From NCBI GenBank assembly GCA_001600415.1, contig BCJX01000013.1:249840-313839 (forward strand): 64,000 bases of DNA, in the 5' to 3' direction. The stretch's first letter is position 1; every line of letters begins with the position of its first letter. The position numbers were made by a program, and so were the translations under genes. The notes under the pieces are model-generated. The model was not told the origin of the DNA and did no database searches. It saw nothing but the letters and a program-made list of their open reading frames with translations. Origin of the DNA: Pascua guehoae. Lineage: Eukaryota > Basidiomycota > Tremellomycetes > Trichosporonales > Trichosporonaceae. Of this stretch, positions 1 to 12,601 are shown piece by piece.

Positions 1-117
1 GTGAGCGGTGTGAGCGGTGTGAGCGGTGTGAGCGGTGTGAGCGGTGTGAGCGGTGTGGGCGGTGTGAGCGGTGTGAGCGTGGTGTGAGTGGCGTGAGTGG
101 CGTGAGCGTGGTGTGAG
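1..117. repeat. 9-bp tandem repeat at window edge
   Basis: The window opens with head-to-tail copies of the 9-mer GTGAGCGGT, exact at first and then degenerating (GTGGGCGGT, GTGAGCGTG, GTGAGTGGC). The array continues off the left edge, so its full size is unknown. It is not a telomere-type repeat. No coding function is supported. Confidence 0.85.
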
Positions 118-672
118 CTTTGTTCAATGCCCGTAGAGAGTGTGGGGTGGAAGGACGGGGAAGGGGCAGGCAGACGTTGCTGCTCTTTGTCGTGCGGTCG
201 AGTGTTTCGACGGCCGTTGCTACTCGATGGTCGTTACCGCTTAACTGTCGTTGCCGCTCGACGTCGTTGCCGCTCGACAGTTGTTGCCACCCGACGGCCG
301 TTGTCGCATCCCGCGAATGGAACTACCAACAAGGGCGAGGGCGAGGGCGAGGGCGAGGGCGAGGGCGAGAGCGAGCTCTGCGACGGAGAGCGAGGAGACT
401 GCATAGACTAGACTAGACAATGTACATGCTATTATTCTCTGTATCTTGCCATTTCGTCTCGACGCAAACATGCAGGCAACAATGACACAAGCAGCTGATT
501 CTGGCCGTGCACCGTACATGTCCATTCCGGCCGCCGGCGCGCCGGCCTGGCCAGCCGCTTTCCCGCCACACCCGCCACATCCGCCTCGGATCGGCGCAGC
601 CTCCTCTTTTCGCCATCGCCACCCAACTGCTCTTGCAACCACCCACCCACCCACCCACCACAAAAGCCAACG
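118..672. other. Spacer upstream of COQ10
   Basis: No gene is supported here. The stretch holds a short run of AGGGCG hexamers at about 332-369 and, near 640-660, a run of CCAC/CCCA repeats just before the COQ10 start. The open frames crossing this region are low-complexity and have no recognisable domain. The last 200 bases presumably contain the COQ10 promoter and leader. Confidence 0.6.
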
Positions 673-2432
673 ATGCGTCTCATCGCGGGCCCGTCCCGCC
701 TCGCCGTGCGCACGAGCACGAGCACACGCGCCCTCGCCACTGCGCGTCCCCGCCTCCCGGCCCCGGCGCCGCTCACCCCCACCCCGCCGCACACCCCGCA
801 CACCCACACCCCGCGCACCCTCGGACCACAGCACACGCGCACCTTCTTCTCACTCCCGGACATTTCCAAGCTGGCGGGCCTGGCGCCCGCGCCGCCCCGC
901 GGGGGCGCGGGGGGCGTGCAGGTCGACGGCGAGGAGCAGCGCTTCCACGCAAAGAAGATTTTACCGTGAGTCGAGTCTGGGGTGTTCGGGAGAGGTAGGG
1001 GGATACGCAGGAAGGGAATTCCGAACGGACAAGGAGCATGCGTCGCTGGATGGGGGGCGTTGCAGAGTGGTGGTGGGCGGACGAGACGTGGGGTGCGGCG
1101 GGCGGGGTGCAAGTGAGCGCCGCATCCTGGCCCTTGCTGTCACTGTCGCTGGCGCTGGTGCTGGCGCTGGCTGTCGGCTGTGCCCACTTCGTGCCCACTC
1201 GCGACCATTGACCTGCACAACCTGCCTTGGCGACACCTGCCTCGACCAGACGCTGCTCACGATGTCTGACTGTCTGCGCTGCCAGAGGTCGTGTCCTCAC
1301 TGCCTCACTGCTCTGCGCACCACACGCTCGCTGCAGCCAGTGTCTGGCTCGCTGCCGCCTCGGTCTCGTCTCGGTCGTGGTCCCGTGACGTTGCCGTGGG
1401 CACAACCTTGTCCCCACCTGCATATCGACGTCCCCTGTCCCCCTCCTCCCCCACATGCCTACTTGCACCTCCCAGAGTCCCAGTCCCACTTGCGCCCCTC
1501 CTTCCGTCCTCCTCCCCCCCCCCCCCCGCTAACAACAGATACACCCCGGCCCAACTATACGAGCTCGTCTCGGACGTGCCGTCGTACGTCACCTTCATTC
1601 CTTTCTGCACGTCGTCGACCGTGCTCGACCCGCACGGCCGCCCAGCGCACAACTGGAAGCCCGGCCGGGAGCCGTTTACCGTCGACGCCGAGCTGGCCGT
1701 CGGGTTTGGCGGCCTCGAGGAGCGGTATATCTCCCATGTGGTGGGCGAGCCGTTTAGGCGGGTTTCGGTGAGTCGTCGCGTGGATATGAAGGCCGGGGGC
1801 GGGGGGCGTAGGGGTGAGGGACGGGCAGCGTATGGGGATGGGGTGTGTGTGGGGTGGGGGGGGAAGAGGGAGGAGACTGGCCTGGGGTGCCGCGGACAAG
1901 GGCGCGTCCACGCATGCTCGGTGCGGGTGAAAGCGGAAGGAATGGGCGGCGATGAGGTGTGCCGATGCGCGGTCACGGAGACCACGCGGACGCCGAGACG
2001 GGGCGAGGGCGGGGCGAGGGCGGGGCGAGGGCGGTCCCGAGACCTCGACGATCGGACCGCCCCTGTAACGCTGCCTACGAGCGCGAGGCCAGCGGCCGCC
2101 GGGCACCAGACCGCATCAGAGGGCGTCAACGCCCTCAGAAACGACTTGTCCTCCCCCGCTTGTTTTCTGTTCTGCACCGCGCCGTCCTCCAGCGCTGACA
2201 ACAGGCGACCGCGTCGGCCGAGACACCCCTGTTCAAAAACCTCGTCACGACGTGGTCCTTTGCGCCCGTCGCGGGCAGTGCGGGCGCGGGCTCGACGCTC
2301 CTCACCGTCGACCTGGCGTTTGCGTTTGCAAACCCCCTGCACCGGATTGCGAGCCAGGCCGTCCTGCCGCGCGTGGCGGATAAGATGGTCGAGGCGTTTG
2401 AGACGCGGGCGCACGAGGTGTGGGGGCGGTGA
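673..2432 (+). CDS. COQ10: Coenzyme Q-binding protein COQ10, START domain
   Basis: Three exons are inferred: 673-965, 1539-1767 and 2205-2432, giving 249 residues with clean in-frame junctions (GTGAGT donors, AACAG acceptors). The first ~60 residues are rich in Arg, Ser, Ala and Pro with few acids, as expected for a mitochondrial presequence. The START-like domain follows from about residue 98, opening with YTPAQLYELVSDV and continuing with the family's SYVTFIPFC segment. Its last helix ends in VADKMVEAFETRAHEVW. COQ10 binds ubiquinone in the inner membrane and is needed for efficient respiration and Q synthesis; that role is family knowledge. Intron 1 (573 nt) contains a long C-run before its acceptor. 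The gene is convergent with the deubiquitinase gene downstream. Confidence 0.9.
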
Positions 2433-2869
2433 GCGGGAGTTGGGGAGGGGAGAATTGGGCGGGAGATGGGGGGAGGGGGGATGTGGGATTTGTCGCGGGG
2501 CCAAGTCTTGGAGCGGCGGTGAGGGGTCAGGTCGTTGGGGCCAGGCTGTCTGTTGGGTATGATTGTCGGGCGTGGTTATTGCTGAGCGAGACTGGACAGC
2601 GGAGCGGCCGTGACTGCAGGCTCCGAGCTACCTTTACGCACTCCTCCACTGCTCGGCCACTGCTCCCAGTCCCGCTCTCCGTATTCTGTTTCTTGGGTAT
2701 CTCACGCATGCATACACTTCAACACCAAGAACAAGCATTACAAGTTCCACCTGCAGATGCCATCCATCCGCGGTGATCGAATATCCGCCCTGCGGCGCTC
2801 CGTGGCGATCGCTTCTGCAATCCTGTCCCTCCCCTCGGCGCTATTAAGCCTTTCGGCCCCTCGTGCTCC
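2433..2869. other. Convergent spacer COQ10/creB
   Basis: This 437-bp stretch lies between the stops of two convergent genes. It has G-rich sequence just after COQ10, then mixed sequence. I see no gene or clear repeat; it should hold both 3' ends. Confidence 0.6.
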
Positions 2870-5800
2870 CTACTCATCACCCTTCCTCCGCCCCCAGCTC
2901 ATCTTAAACGTGCTGCTGAGCTTGCGGCCAATGTTCGTCCCTCCGCTGTACCCGTTCATGGCGGTGCCCGACGCAGACCGGTCTGGGTGCACCCGCGGCT
3001 CGGCGTGCAGGTGCGACATGGACATGCGGTCCTTGTGGGACATGGAGATGCTGCGGCGTGTGCGTGGCGGCGACGACGACGCCGAGTCGCTCATCCCGTG
3101 CCCATTGCCATTGCCGTTGATGTTTGTGGCCAGCTTGACGTGCCCGTGGGCCCCAGCGCCCGCGCCGGGAATAGGCACAGCAAGACTGGCGCGCGCGCTC
3201 GCATTCGCGCTCCCGCTCCCGCCGACAGACGGGGCCGAGGGGAACGACGATCCGCTCGCCGTCGAGATCATCGAGCTCGACAGGTCGTGCGAGTCGGGCG
3301 AGTGTGAGTTCACGCCCCCAGAGCCAGAGTGGTGCGAGCCCGAGTGGTGAGCCTGCAGAATATCGGGCGCCGTCTGCGCTGTTTGCGTCGTGTGTGCCGA
3401 GACCGACGTAGAGACCGTGTTCAGCGTCGTTGCCGTGCCCTGTCGCTGCAGCGCCCCGCGCGTCGGCGCGTCCTCGCCCTTGAGGGGCGCATACGTCGAC
3501 GGCGACGTGGCCGCACTCCCGTGGCTCCCGTGGCTGCCATAGCTCGTGGTCGAGCCATTCGCACTCGAGCTCGTGTTTACAGAGCTCTCACGCCTCTTGA
3601 GCGAGTACCACTTTGGCTTTTCAGTGCTGGGTGATCGCGACGAGCTGGGTTCCCGTCCAAATGTAGACAGGCGGTTCGCCTTTGTCGTGCTTGCGTCCCG
3701 ATGAGGCGACGACGTCTCGCGCCGTGTCGTGCTGGGTTCCCGCAGTGAGCTGGTGACAACGGAAACGGCGCCCGCGCCGCGTCCCACCGATCCACTCGGT
3801 GTCCCCGTGCCGCTCGTGCTGGGCGTCGCAGACTCGACAAACGCGCTCTGTGTCGGCGACTTGATGGGCGAAGCAGCCGTGGGCGACGACATGGAAGGGG
3901 AATGTGGCGCAGAAGAGAGCAGCGACAGCATCTTGCCCTTTGTGCCTGTCGGTGTCTGCGGCAGCACAGTCGATGGGCTGCGAGGTTTGCTGGGCGAGGT
4001 TGCACGCGGCTTGCCAACAGACGGTGCAGACTTTGACGCAGCAACAGCCGGCATGGGGGGAGGCATGACGACAGCAGGCGGCTTCTCGTCGTAAGATGCC
4101 GACGACGACGACAGCACGAGCGCCTCGTCTTCGTCGACCACCTCGAGGGGTGGAAGCGTCGTGGTGCTCGTGGTGTCGTCCATACCCGGCGCAGGTGGAA
4201 TGACGCGAGGCTCCGGAAGCTTCTTGAGACCCAGGTTGAGCAGGTCGAGGTCGGCCGCCTGGTAAAAGAGCACGTAGCCTGCGCCAGTGATATTGTCGCC
4301 AAAGTAGTTGGCAAGGTCCGACTCCTCGATTGGCTCGACATTCTCATCATCGCACATGACCCATTTGGTGCCCGAGCGCACGATTGTCACATAGTGGCCG
4401 TGGGTTGGGCCGCTGTAGATTGTCAGCACCGCTTTTTTTATTGCATTTGCCACCGCCGTGGGCTGGGACCTGATCGGCGGCCGCCGAAGGTGCGCACACG
4501 CCTCGCGCCACTCTCAAACACATTCCTCTCTCCACTCACTTGCCAATGTGGACCACGACCGCAAATAGTTCGTACAGTCGCTCGGCGTCTTCCGTGTCGT
4601 CGGTTGTACACGGTACGCGCAGCTGCAGTGGGAAAGTAACACGGTAAAAGAGCTTGTGCAGGCGACCCATCTCGTCCTGGCGGAAGCGCTTCAGGTGCAA
4701 GCCCAAAATGTTGGGCAGACTCTTGATACGCATCCTCCGCTCTGCCTCGACGAGGCCGCAGCACGTCTCGCAGTAAAACTTGTTGGTCGAGCACAGCATC
4801 TCGCTGTGCGAGAACTGGCGCAGACACGCAGTCAAACTCGAGTGTTGCTCGATATCAATCGACAGGTCGAGGAAGCATTCCTCACGCGACGAGGTCGTCT
4901 CGCAGTTGAGGCACCGCGTCTCGTTGACCAGAACACCCTCAAACAGGTTTTGGATAAATGACCGCCCGGGCTTGGTCTCTGTGACCTCGCGGCCCTTCTC
5001 CTTGAGCATGGCGTCGAGGCGCTCCACCTCTTCTGCCAGCTGGTTCAGAAAGAAGCCGAGAAACTCGTGCGCGTCTTGCTGGCCCTGTCCTGCAAACAGC
5101 ATGTGGTGCCTGCGGACCGTGCGGAGAACGTCCTCGGGACGAACGACACCCCGTCCGAGCGTGCCCGCAGAATACGCGCCGCCACCGCGTGGGGTCGATG
5201 GTGGAGGTAGGGACGCGAGCAGGCTGGGGCCTTGGGGCTGTCCGGGCTGGGCCGTGCTGCTGCTGTTGCCCATCAGAGACGCCGAGGGAAGCGAGGCCGC
5301 ATTGTTCCCGGTAGCGTTTGTCTGCCCGTTGGCGGTAGCCGGGGTCTTGGGCGCAGCGGGATGGTGCGGTGGAGAGGATGACATGTGGTGGAAGAGGGTC
5401 TGGATCGTGCTGAAGAGGGTGAACTCTGGAAAGTTTGGGTCTGGTGGAAGAACGATGGGCGGCGGCGCGGGTTGAGCAGGCAACACGGGCTTTGCCGGCT
5501 GTGCTGGCGAGTCGCTCTTCTTGCCTAAACCGAGGAAGCCGCCCCGCTTTTCTTTCGTTGGCGACGTCACAGTCGCATTGTCCATCGGGTTTGGCTTGTT
5601 CACCTCGGGTGCTGGTGAAGGGATGGGCGCCGTCGCCACGGCTCCTCCGAGCGCGTTGTACGCCTTGAGCACATCGGGGTACGACTCGACAAAGACGCGG
5701 AACGGTGGCGACGCGTAAAGTGCCTGTAGAATCGAGTTGCAGTAACACGTGTTACCAAACTGTGCATGTCAGCTTTGGGGGGTTCTTCAATCGCGAGTGG

Positions 5801-6353
5801 GCGCGTCGGTGGGGGGTGCATCGCATATGTGGGCCACACTCCTGGCGGGCGCACATCGCGTGTGGACTGATGGGCGGGTGGGAGCGACGAGTGGTAGGCA
5901 CATGGGAGTTGCGAGGTCGTGAGACTCGGCTTCGGGGTTGGCGATGGGAAGCCGAGGCCCGCGTGGGTGGTGACCAAAATGTCCCTCGGCTGTGAGGATT
6001 ACCAGGTGGTGCAGCTGCTCAACGCGTAACGTAGTTTGCACGTCTACGGCCCCTATCGCGTCGCAGTGTTCATGTCTGCCTTGCCAAAAGCCCAGCTGCA
6101 GTTGCGACGCGTCGTGATGCGATGCCAGACGCAAATGGTCGCTCTCTTTTTCCGCCAATCCCGGCGGCCAAGTGCGCGACGGTCTTTGCCTTGCTTGACT
6201 CACGTTCTCCAGTCCCCATAGCGCCTCGTCGAACGCGTACTGCTTGGTCTTGAGGTCGTCGTCCTCTGTCGAAGTATCGGTGGTCGATTCCTTGGTGGGG
6301 CCGCCGTTGGCGTTGTTGCTGCCTCCGAGGCGAAAGCGGCGCCAGTTGTCCAT
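2870..6353 (-). CDS. creB: Ubiquitin C-terminal hydrolase, CreB/Ubp9/USP12-46 type
   Basis: Exons on the minus strand are 6353-6204, 5759-4540 and 4412-2870, giving 970 residues. The USP Cys box crosses intron 1: exon 1 ends GLEN and exon 2 begins FGNTCYCNS, placing the catalytic Cys at about residue 55. QQDAHEFL lies near residue 280. Two CXXC pairs (CLNC, CETC) form the family's zinc site. The His box VVVHIGNGPTHGHY is rebuilt only by splicing intron 2, with the catalytic His near residue 463. Such enzymes cleave ubiquitin from substrates; fungal CreB acts with a WD40 partner in carbon regulation, which is family knowledge. About 120 residues of low-complexity insert separate the Cys box from QQDAHEFL. 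The last ~470 residues are Ser/Thr/Pro-rich and probably disordered. Intron 1 is long (444 nt). Confidence 0.9.
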
Positions 6354-9300
6354 GCCGGTGGGCTGTTCGGTTCCGCGGGCGGCTCCGAATCAGCGAGCGG
6401 GGAGCGCTAGCTGTGCGTGTGGGATAGACGGCCAAGTGCGGTATGCGATGTTGAGGGTAGGACGTATGAGCTGGTCAAGGTGCGATGGCGATAGCAGATG
6501 ACGATAGCGATGGTGAAGAGGCGAGAGACGAGGCGGGCGCGCGGTAGGTGGATTGGTTTGTCAGGTGGTATATCTGATGGAGTTGTGTGGGTTGGCTAAG
6601 TGGGTGATGGATTAAGGTCACTGGTTGGGTCGAGGATGATGACGGCAGCAAGAGATTTGTTCGAGAGGGGAGGGGAGGGCGGGGCGGGGCGCGGTCAAGC
6701 GGGAATGTGAGAGGACGAGGTGGGGCGAGTGGAGAGAAATGACCAGAAATGGGTGGGTGGGTTCAACCAGCGGATGTGATTACTGGATGCAGGTGCGATT
6801 TGCAGCGTGGTGGTGGATGGAATGGCATTGGCACAGCTGGCAGCTGGCGTGCATGCATGCGAGGAGCGGGCAAAGGCGCCGGGCGCGCGCGCGTGCCAGC
6901 CAATGGGCCAATTGGTCGAAGTGGGGCGGGGGCGGCGGGGGTCGCGGGGGGNGCGGATGGGTGGGTGCGGGCGTACGGGGCAAGGGTGGAAGGGGGGGGG
7001 GGCCAAAGGAGGCGAGGAGGGGTTAGTAGAATGGAGCGAGGGACCTTTGAGTATGGGGTAAATGACAGATACTGTCTCCCTGCCTGCCTCCCTGCCTGCC
7101 TTCCCCCACCACCACCACCACGGCCATACGCCATCTTTGTACCTGATCAAAAATCCACAACTGCGGCCCGCGCTGCGCCTGTGGCCACTCGCGCTCTAGC
7201 TGATAGCTGTCTGCCTGCGCCTGCCGTGTGCCCGCGTGCCCGCCGCCCCCCGCAGCTTGTTCAATTTCGGCCCGTCTGTGGAATCTTTTGGCGGCAGGCT
7301 GGCGCGTCGTCGGTCATATACGACACGGACGCATTCGGCCCAAGGGCACAAAAGATCCACCCAATACCACCCACCCACCCACCCACCTCTGTGCAATCGG
7401 CGCCGACGGCGAACAAGCATCCAACCCTCTCCAACCCCACTCGCTCCACATCTCTGGAACTGGGCTGATTCGCGCATTCGTCAGCATGGGATGCATGCAC
7501 GCTCCTCTCCTCGGTCGCCACCTTGTCAGCCGAAGCGAGCGCGCCTTTCGGAACGCGCGTCCCCCGAGTGGAGAGTTTTTTTCCCAGTGCACGGTACTGG
7601 TATGCTGGCTGAACTGGGACATAGGGTGGGGCAATTTGGCCGGCCCGGTGCCCGGTGGGCCCGGGAGCCAAGACGAGCAGGACGGATTCCATCGCATCAT
7701 TTCATTGCTCTGCTGCTGCAACAGTAGTAGTGCAGTGGCCATGATCGTCCGTGCCCCAGGGGAAGCAGCCACGGCCCATGGATATGGCCAGTTACCGCCA
7801 CTCGCAACAGGTCCATCCTTCCTATGCCTCTCATGACCTCAGCTGACCTTTGATCGGTCGCCACTGCACAATTACGTTCTTTACAGTAGTTTTCACAGAA
7901 CGCGCGTCTGTCACCAGGTCACCACGCAACCAGTAAAGCGAATAGCTGGGTAGTTGCCGGCCGAACTGATACTGTGGGTCAAAACGCCTTGGATACTCGA
8001 AACCCTTGTCTTGTCTTGACCCTTTATCGTGTGGCTTGCATGGCTTGCTGGTGCGCTGGTGGCCGTGACAAGCGTCGTAACACTAACACAACAGGGTGGG
8101 GTGGCTTTTTGTCCCTCAAACAAAAACTATAGGCGACCCCATAGATCTGCTCGGCCCAACAACCCCCCGGATGCCTCGGGATGATCAACGACCTTGACGG
8201 CCAACAGCGAAAAGGGTTACCAATTACCCCATACCTCTCTCCACAGCAACCCCTTGGACGCTTAGCAACTAGCAGCGAGACGCGCGCATATTCATGAGAA
8301 GACGGGGGTGCCTTCTCCGCACACAATGCACGGTCCCACCCACTTCAAACGTCACTGCCCACATCTAGCCGACCTGTTGGCTGCACTCCACAGTCTGGGT
8401 CGCAGCTCGACGAAACCTTCCAAATGCGTAACATGTAGCACAGTTTCTATTGGGCTCCTTGTCCGACAGCCGAGACCTTTTGTGTGTGCTTAAACCTTGC
8501 AATTATTCATGTGGCGCGACCGAGGGGGTGGTGGGGGGCTAGTAGCTTACGGCCCCCTTAGGATCTGCTGATCACTTTTACCCCGGATCTACAAGACCGA
8601 TCAACTTTGGAAATACTGTCCACGGGATGACGGCATCGGCGAACATGCCGTCTCATGATCTAGCGCAGTGGTGACGCTGGCCAAGACCAAGTTAAGATTG
8701 TACTTTCGACTCGCCCAGCTTGTGCGTCCCGGCCAGGCGAGTTTACATATCCTTTGGTATGAGTACGTCATCCCCTATGTCAACTGGATTCTGTTTGTGA
8801 GTTTGGGACACTTTGGGGCCGACCATTCCGCACTAGCGCGACCCCCTGGTATGCTAGTTCTACGCTAGCGCGCGTCAACCGATGGAACCAGCGTGTCTGT
8901 TTTGCTATGCATGCTAAGGCCATGAGTGTAACCATCTGGTCGCCTCTCGGCTCTGCATGTCCGCCTCATGACCCCACTGGTGTGCATCCAGGGAGGCGTT
9001 TGCCTTACCCCAACATTCCATTGTGCCCTCACGCCACAAGGTAAAACACAACACCCATGTCGACACCACCACATGAGGAGCATGAGGATTGAGTCCTGAC
9101 AGGGCAAAGAGATACTGCAGATGAGTCAGCAGTTGTCGGCTGTGCAACTGTCCTATTTGAATTTCTAGTCATGAGGTGCGGTTCACAACGGGTGCGAGCT
9201 CGTGACGTGGTCGACGCAACCCCACACTACTCCATACCCTTCTCTTGGCAGCATGTAACAGGATGAACAGCGTCAGCCTGCACTCGCTTGATTCCTGGAC

Positions 9301-9589
9301 GGACCCTTGGCCCACTCTCGTCTGGACGCCGTTCGGCCGAGGTCTGGTCCCGCTCACAGTTCACGGATTGTCAAGTCAATCACTGGCTTTGCCATAATTA
9401 CACGTCATTTGGCCCATGCACCTCCACCCCATCACCGGGTATTTGGTTCGTCAACATCAGCCGTGGACAACCACCACACCCATTCATTTACATCCAGTTG
9501 CCAACAATAACAACAACAACAACAACAACAGGCAGGCGGAGCACACTCCTCAAAAGTGCAGCAGCACAGTAACCATACGCCCACCGGGA
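6354..9589. other. Gene-poor 3.2-kb spacer
   Basis: I find no convincing exon here. The first part holds G-rich DNA with an undetermined base at 6952 inside a G-run, and CCTGCCTGC repeats near 7080-7100. The middle is mixed sequence with many stops in all frames. The end carries an ACA/CAA trinucleotide run (about 9505-9531) shortly before the next gene. Short open frames lack domain signals and splice consistency. Confidence 0.55.
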
Positions 9590-12297
9590 ATGGCACAGTC
9601 AATCCACCCTTGGATATCCCAAATTGTACCAAAACACAATCAGCTCTACGGACCAGACTTTGAACGCACCTGGACAGGCTCATGGCTTTGCCAGATTATA
9701 CAGGTGAGTTACCCGTGTGCCGATACCTTAAGACAGCCATCGTTGAACAAGTCGGCCAGTTCAACACGTACCGTACCCCAGAATTCCCCAACGCCGAGAT
9801 CACTGGTGTCATCAGCGACTGCGTGCACCGCGCTCGTGTCCGCTTTGACTCGGCGGCCACAACACGCTTCGAGACGTGCGTTGGTGTCAAGTCTTGTAGA
9901 GGGAAGGGTGTTGGACCTTCCTTCGCTTTTCATTCCCTCCATTGCTGCCTTCCTTTACTTTCCCTCAATGACTCCTTCGCCCACACTGGCTTGACATACT
10001 CCCAGCTTCCTTCCAAGAACACAGCTGACGACTAGCTCCGTTGCTGGTGAACTACCAGAGACCCTCACTTCCTGCCTCCGTGCAGTTCTGAAGATTAACG
10101 CTTTCCGGGTCGAGCTCACAAAGCCACGCGCCGTCGACGCCGAGCATCCCCTGTTCCTCGTTCCACGTGTTCACCTTTACATTCTCTCCTGGGACGTCAT
10201 CAGTGGTGATCGGCACGACCCAGAACTCTTTCCCCACACTCACGAAATCGGCGAGGGGAGGAAGGAGGGTGCAATCCGTGCCATCCTCAAGAACTGGTGG
10301 ATACCGCCGTGGGTTCCTGCAGTCGTAACCCTCGGACTTACATTAGACCCCACTCAGCACCCACAGCATCACAGAGGGCCGGCATTGAATCACCCATGCC
10401 AGCCCAAGTCGTAGCTGGACCGTCGCGCTCGCGGTCTTTCCGAGAGGTGAGCTAAATGGACGGGATAGAAGCTCACCACCAGTCCACATCCGCCTCGTCG
10501 GTGATGGGAGGCAATGCCAGCGACCCTCCAATTCCGTTGGCGACCTTTCTCGCACCGTTCCTTGATCCAGGTGCCAAGAGGCAAAAGGCGATCCCAGAAT
10601 GGATCTTTGACGATCCCCCCCCCAAGCAGCAGGAAGAGCTGGATGCTATCACCTTCTTTGGTCTGGATCCCAACATCGAGGACAACGAGGATCGGAACGT
10701 TAAAACGTCGTCTTCAAGACACCCCACCCCCGTCAAGGCCGAGACCGCCCATGAGACTCCGGACGACGACATACCTATAATCTCCCCTTCCCAAGCATTC
10801 GTCAGTCCTCTACCGCAACGTCCACTATCGCCAATCACTTCTCCTCCGCATTCCTCGCCAAATCTACAGACAAAGCCCACTATACCGCCGCCACGACACA
10901 CTTCCAGGTCACCGCCAACGCTTCCCGTTCGTTCAAACGAGGAAGAGGAGGACGAGGACATTCCGGTCCGTCCCCGCCCCATACCCACTCAACGGAGGGT
11001 ACCGGTTTTCCGCAAGCGATCCCCAGAACCTCAGCAACTGTCGGATGAGAGACGGGACGGCGGCCACGAGACAGACGAGGATGAGCTGTCGGATTATGAG
11101 CGCGAGCAGAGGCGCATCAACAAGGCCAAGCAGGACAAACAACCGGAGCCCAAATCCTCATCACAGGCGCAGCCTGGGAGCCAGCCTGCGGACGATGTCG
11201 GCGACACATCTCTGTCACAGTCGCAAGACTCGACAAACTTTGGGCTGGCACGCTACGCCACCCCATCGCAGGGGTTTGCACATGCAACTTCTCAGCGTAT
11301 TGCACCAGTCGACGAGGATCCTGCCGAAGACATCGAGGCCGCCGAGCATGGTCAAAGCGGGCCGGGAGAGCTGGTTGAGTCACAGGAGCCATCGGCGCGC
11401 CGCCGTGCCGACGTGCTCGTGTCGACGACCGACGAAAGCTGCCAACGCACGGAGCCTGATTCACCTGTCGTACAAGCGGGTGCGGAGGCAGAGCAGACCC
11501 CGCAGGTGACCCAGCCTTCGCGCAAGCGGCCACGGACGTCTACAGCCACCAATGCGTCCGCGGATGCCGACGACGAAGGGTCGCTCCCGCACCCACCCAA
11601 ACAGGCGAGGTCGGCCAAGCTAGCCCGCCGTTCTACACCACGGGATGCGAATCCCACGTCACAGGGCGAACGTGAGCACGCACGTTCCACTCCGCCAGTG
11701 GAGGGGGCCTCGATTCTGCGTCGGGTCGGCAAGTGGTTGTTTGGTGGTGGCGATGAGTCGCAAGAGCGAGAATACGAGGAGGAAGAGGAGGTTGGAAGCG
11801 CCGAGGACGAGTCCCCTCGCCCACGTCTGCACACGCCTGCAACGTCCACACCTCTCGGCACAGCACACCGGTCGCACGACTCTGAAATGGAGCCCAGCCC
11901 CGTTGTTACCAAGGCTGAGCCGTCCACGCCCGCTGGTCCCATGGCAGCTTCATCCACCGCAGCGGCCCGCACTCAGCGCACACCCGCAGCCAAGGACGGA
12001 TCCTCAAGCACACCAAATGTCAAGAGCGAGGTCACGCGCACACCCGCTGTCCTTTCCGAAACCACACGCTCCGTCAAGACCGAGTCTTCGGGAACCCCGA
12101 CTGTACGCCCCGCATCCCGACGTCCGACTCAGGCCAACGCTGCTCCGCCACCTGGCCGACCCAAACTCGGGGGCTGGTTCCCAAATCTCTCTGTCGACGG
12201 GCTGAAGAGCAAGTTTGTTCTCAAGGCAGCGGACGGCGCGCGGCACGACCGTGCACAGCGGGAAGCTCGGCGGCTGCCAAAGGTTGAGCGGCGGTGA
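9590..12297 (+). CDS. Candidate TPP1/Tpz1/Est3-type telomere OB-fold protein
   Basis: Five exons are inferred: 9590-9703, 9760-9875, 10006-10308, 10347-10446 and 10483-12297. All junctions keep frame and give 815 residues. The N-terminus begins MAQSIHPWISQIV, resembling the PWI motif that opens TPP1/Est3 OB folds. It continues with ITGVISDCVHRARVRFDS, which resembles the VSDG..VRC strand pair of TPP1. The fold seems to close with LRAVLKINAFRVEL and FLVPRVHLYILSW (to about residue 190). The remaining ~620 residues are Ser/Pro/acid-rich with repeated TRTPAV-like tracts and few predicted folds. In animals and fission yeast such proteins bridge telomeric DNA-binding proteins and recruit telomerase. 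Assignment rests on motif pattern only. Exon 1-2 and 3-4 boundaries are the least certain; introns of 36 and 38 nt are unusually short. A separate start at 10456 was considered less likely. Confidence 0.55.
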
Positions 12298-12601
12298 GCA
12301 GGTGCGCACACGAGGGCGAATGGTGTCATGGCAGCGTTAGCTCGCCTCTGCGGCGTAATCACAAGGCCGCAACCACCACGTCTCTGCGGCCCTCACGCTC
12401 AAAGCACCCGCATCACCATGTTCCTCCCGGAACACCTAGAGCCTCTACGCCCCTCTCAGTAACCCTACCCCAATCACCATGTTCCTCTCAATAAACACTC
12501 CCATCCCCATGTCCCTCACGCACCAAATACCCGCATCTCTATGTTCCTATGTTCATACGTGACATGTACAATCTGTACCCATCCGGCCACCACCCTGAGC
12601 G
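12298..12601. other. Convergent spacer, TPP1-like/ADE2
   Basis: This 304-bp stretch lies between two stops. It contains three imperfect copies of a motif like CACCATGTTCCTC (12414-12545), forming a weak dispersed repeat. No gene is seen. Confidence 0.55.

Noticed and set aside
1..117. Telomere or CRISPR array
   Set aside because: The 9-bp unit is not a telomere type and there are no spacers; it is a simple tandem repeat.
446..1771. 441-residue plus-strand open frame over the COQ10 5' half
   Set aside because: Composition is Pro/Arg/His/Ser-rich with no domain; COQ10 exons lie in other frames with clean splice sites.
1305..2504. 399-residue minus-strand open frame
   Set aside because: Antisense shadow of COQ10 exons and introns in GC-rich DNA.
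10456..10482. Independent gene starting MDGIEAHHQ
   Set aside because: These bases fit an intron (GTGAGC...CACCAG) that joins upstream OB-fold exons in frame, so a single gene is favoured.
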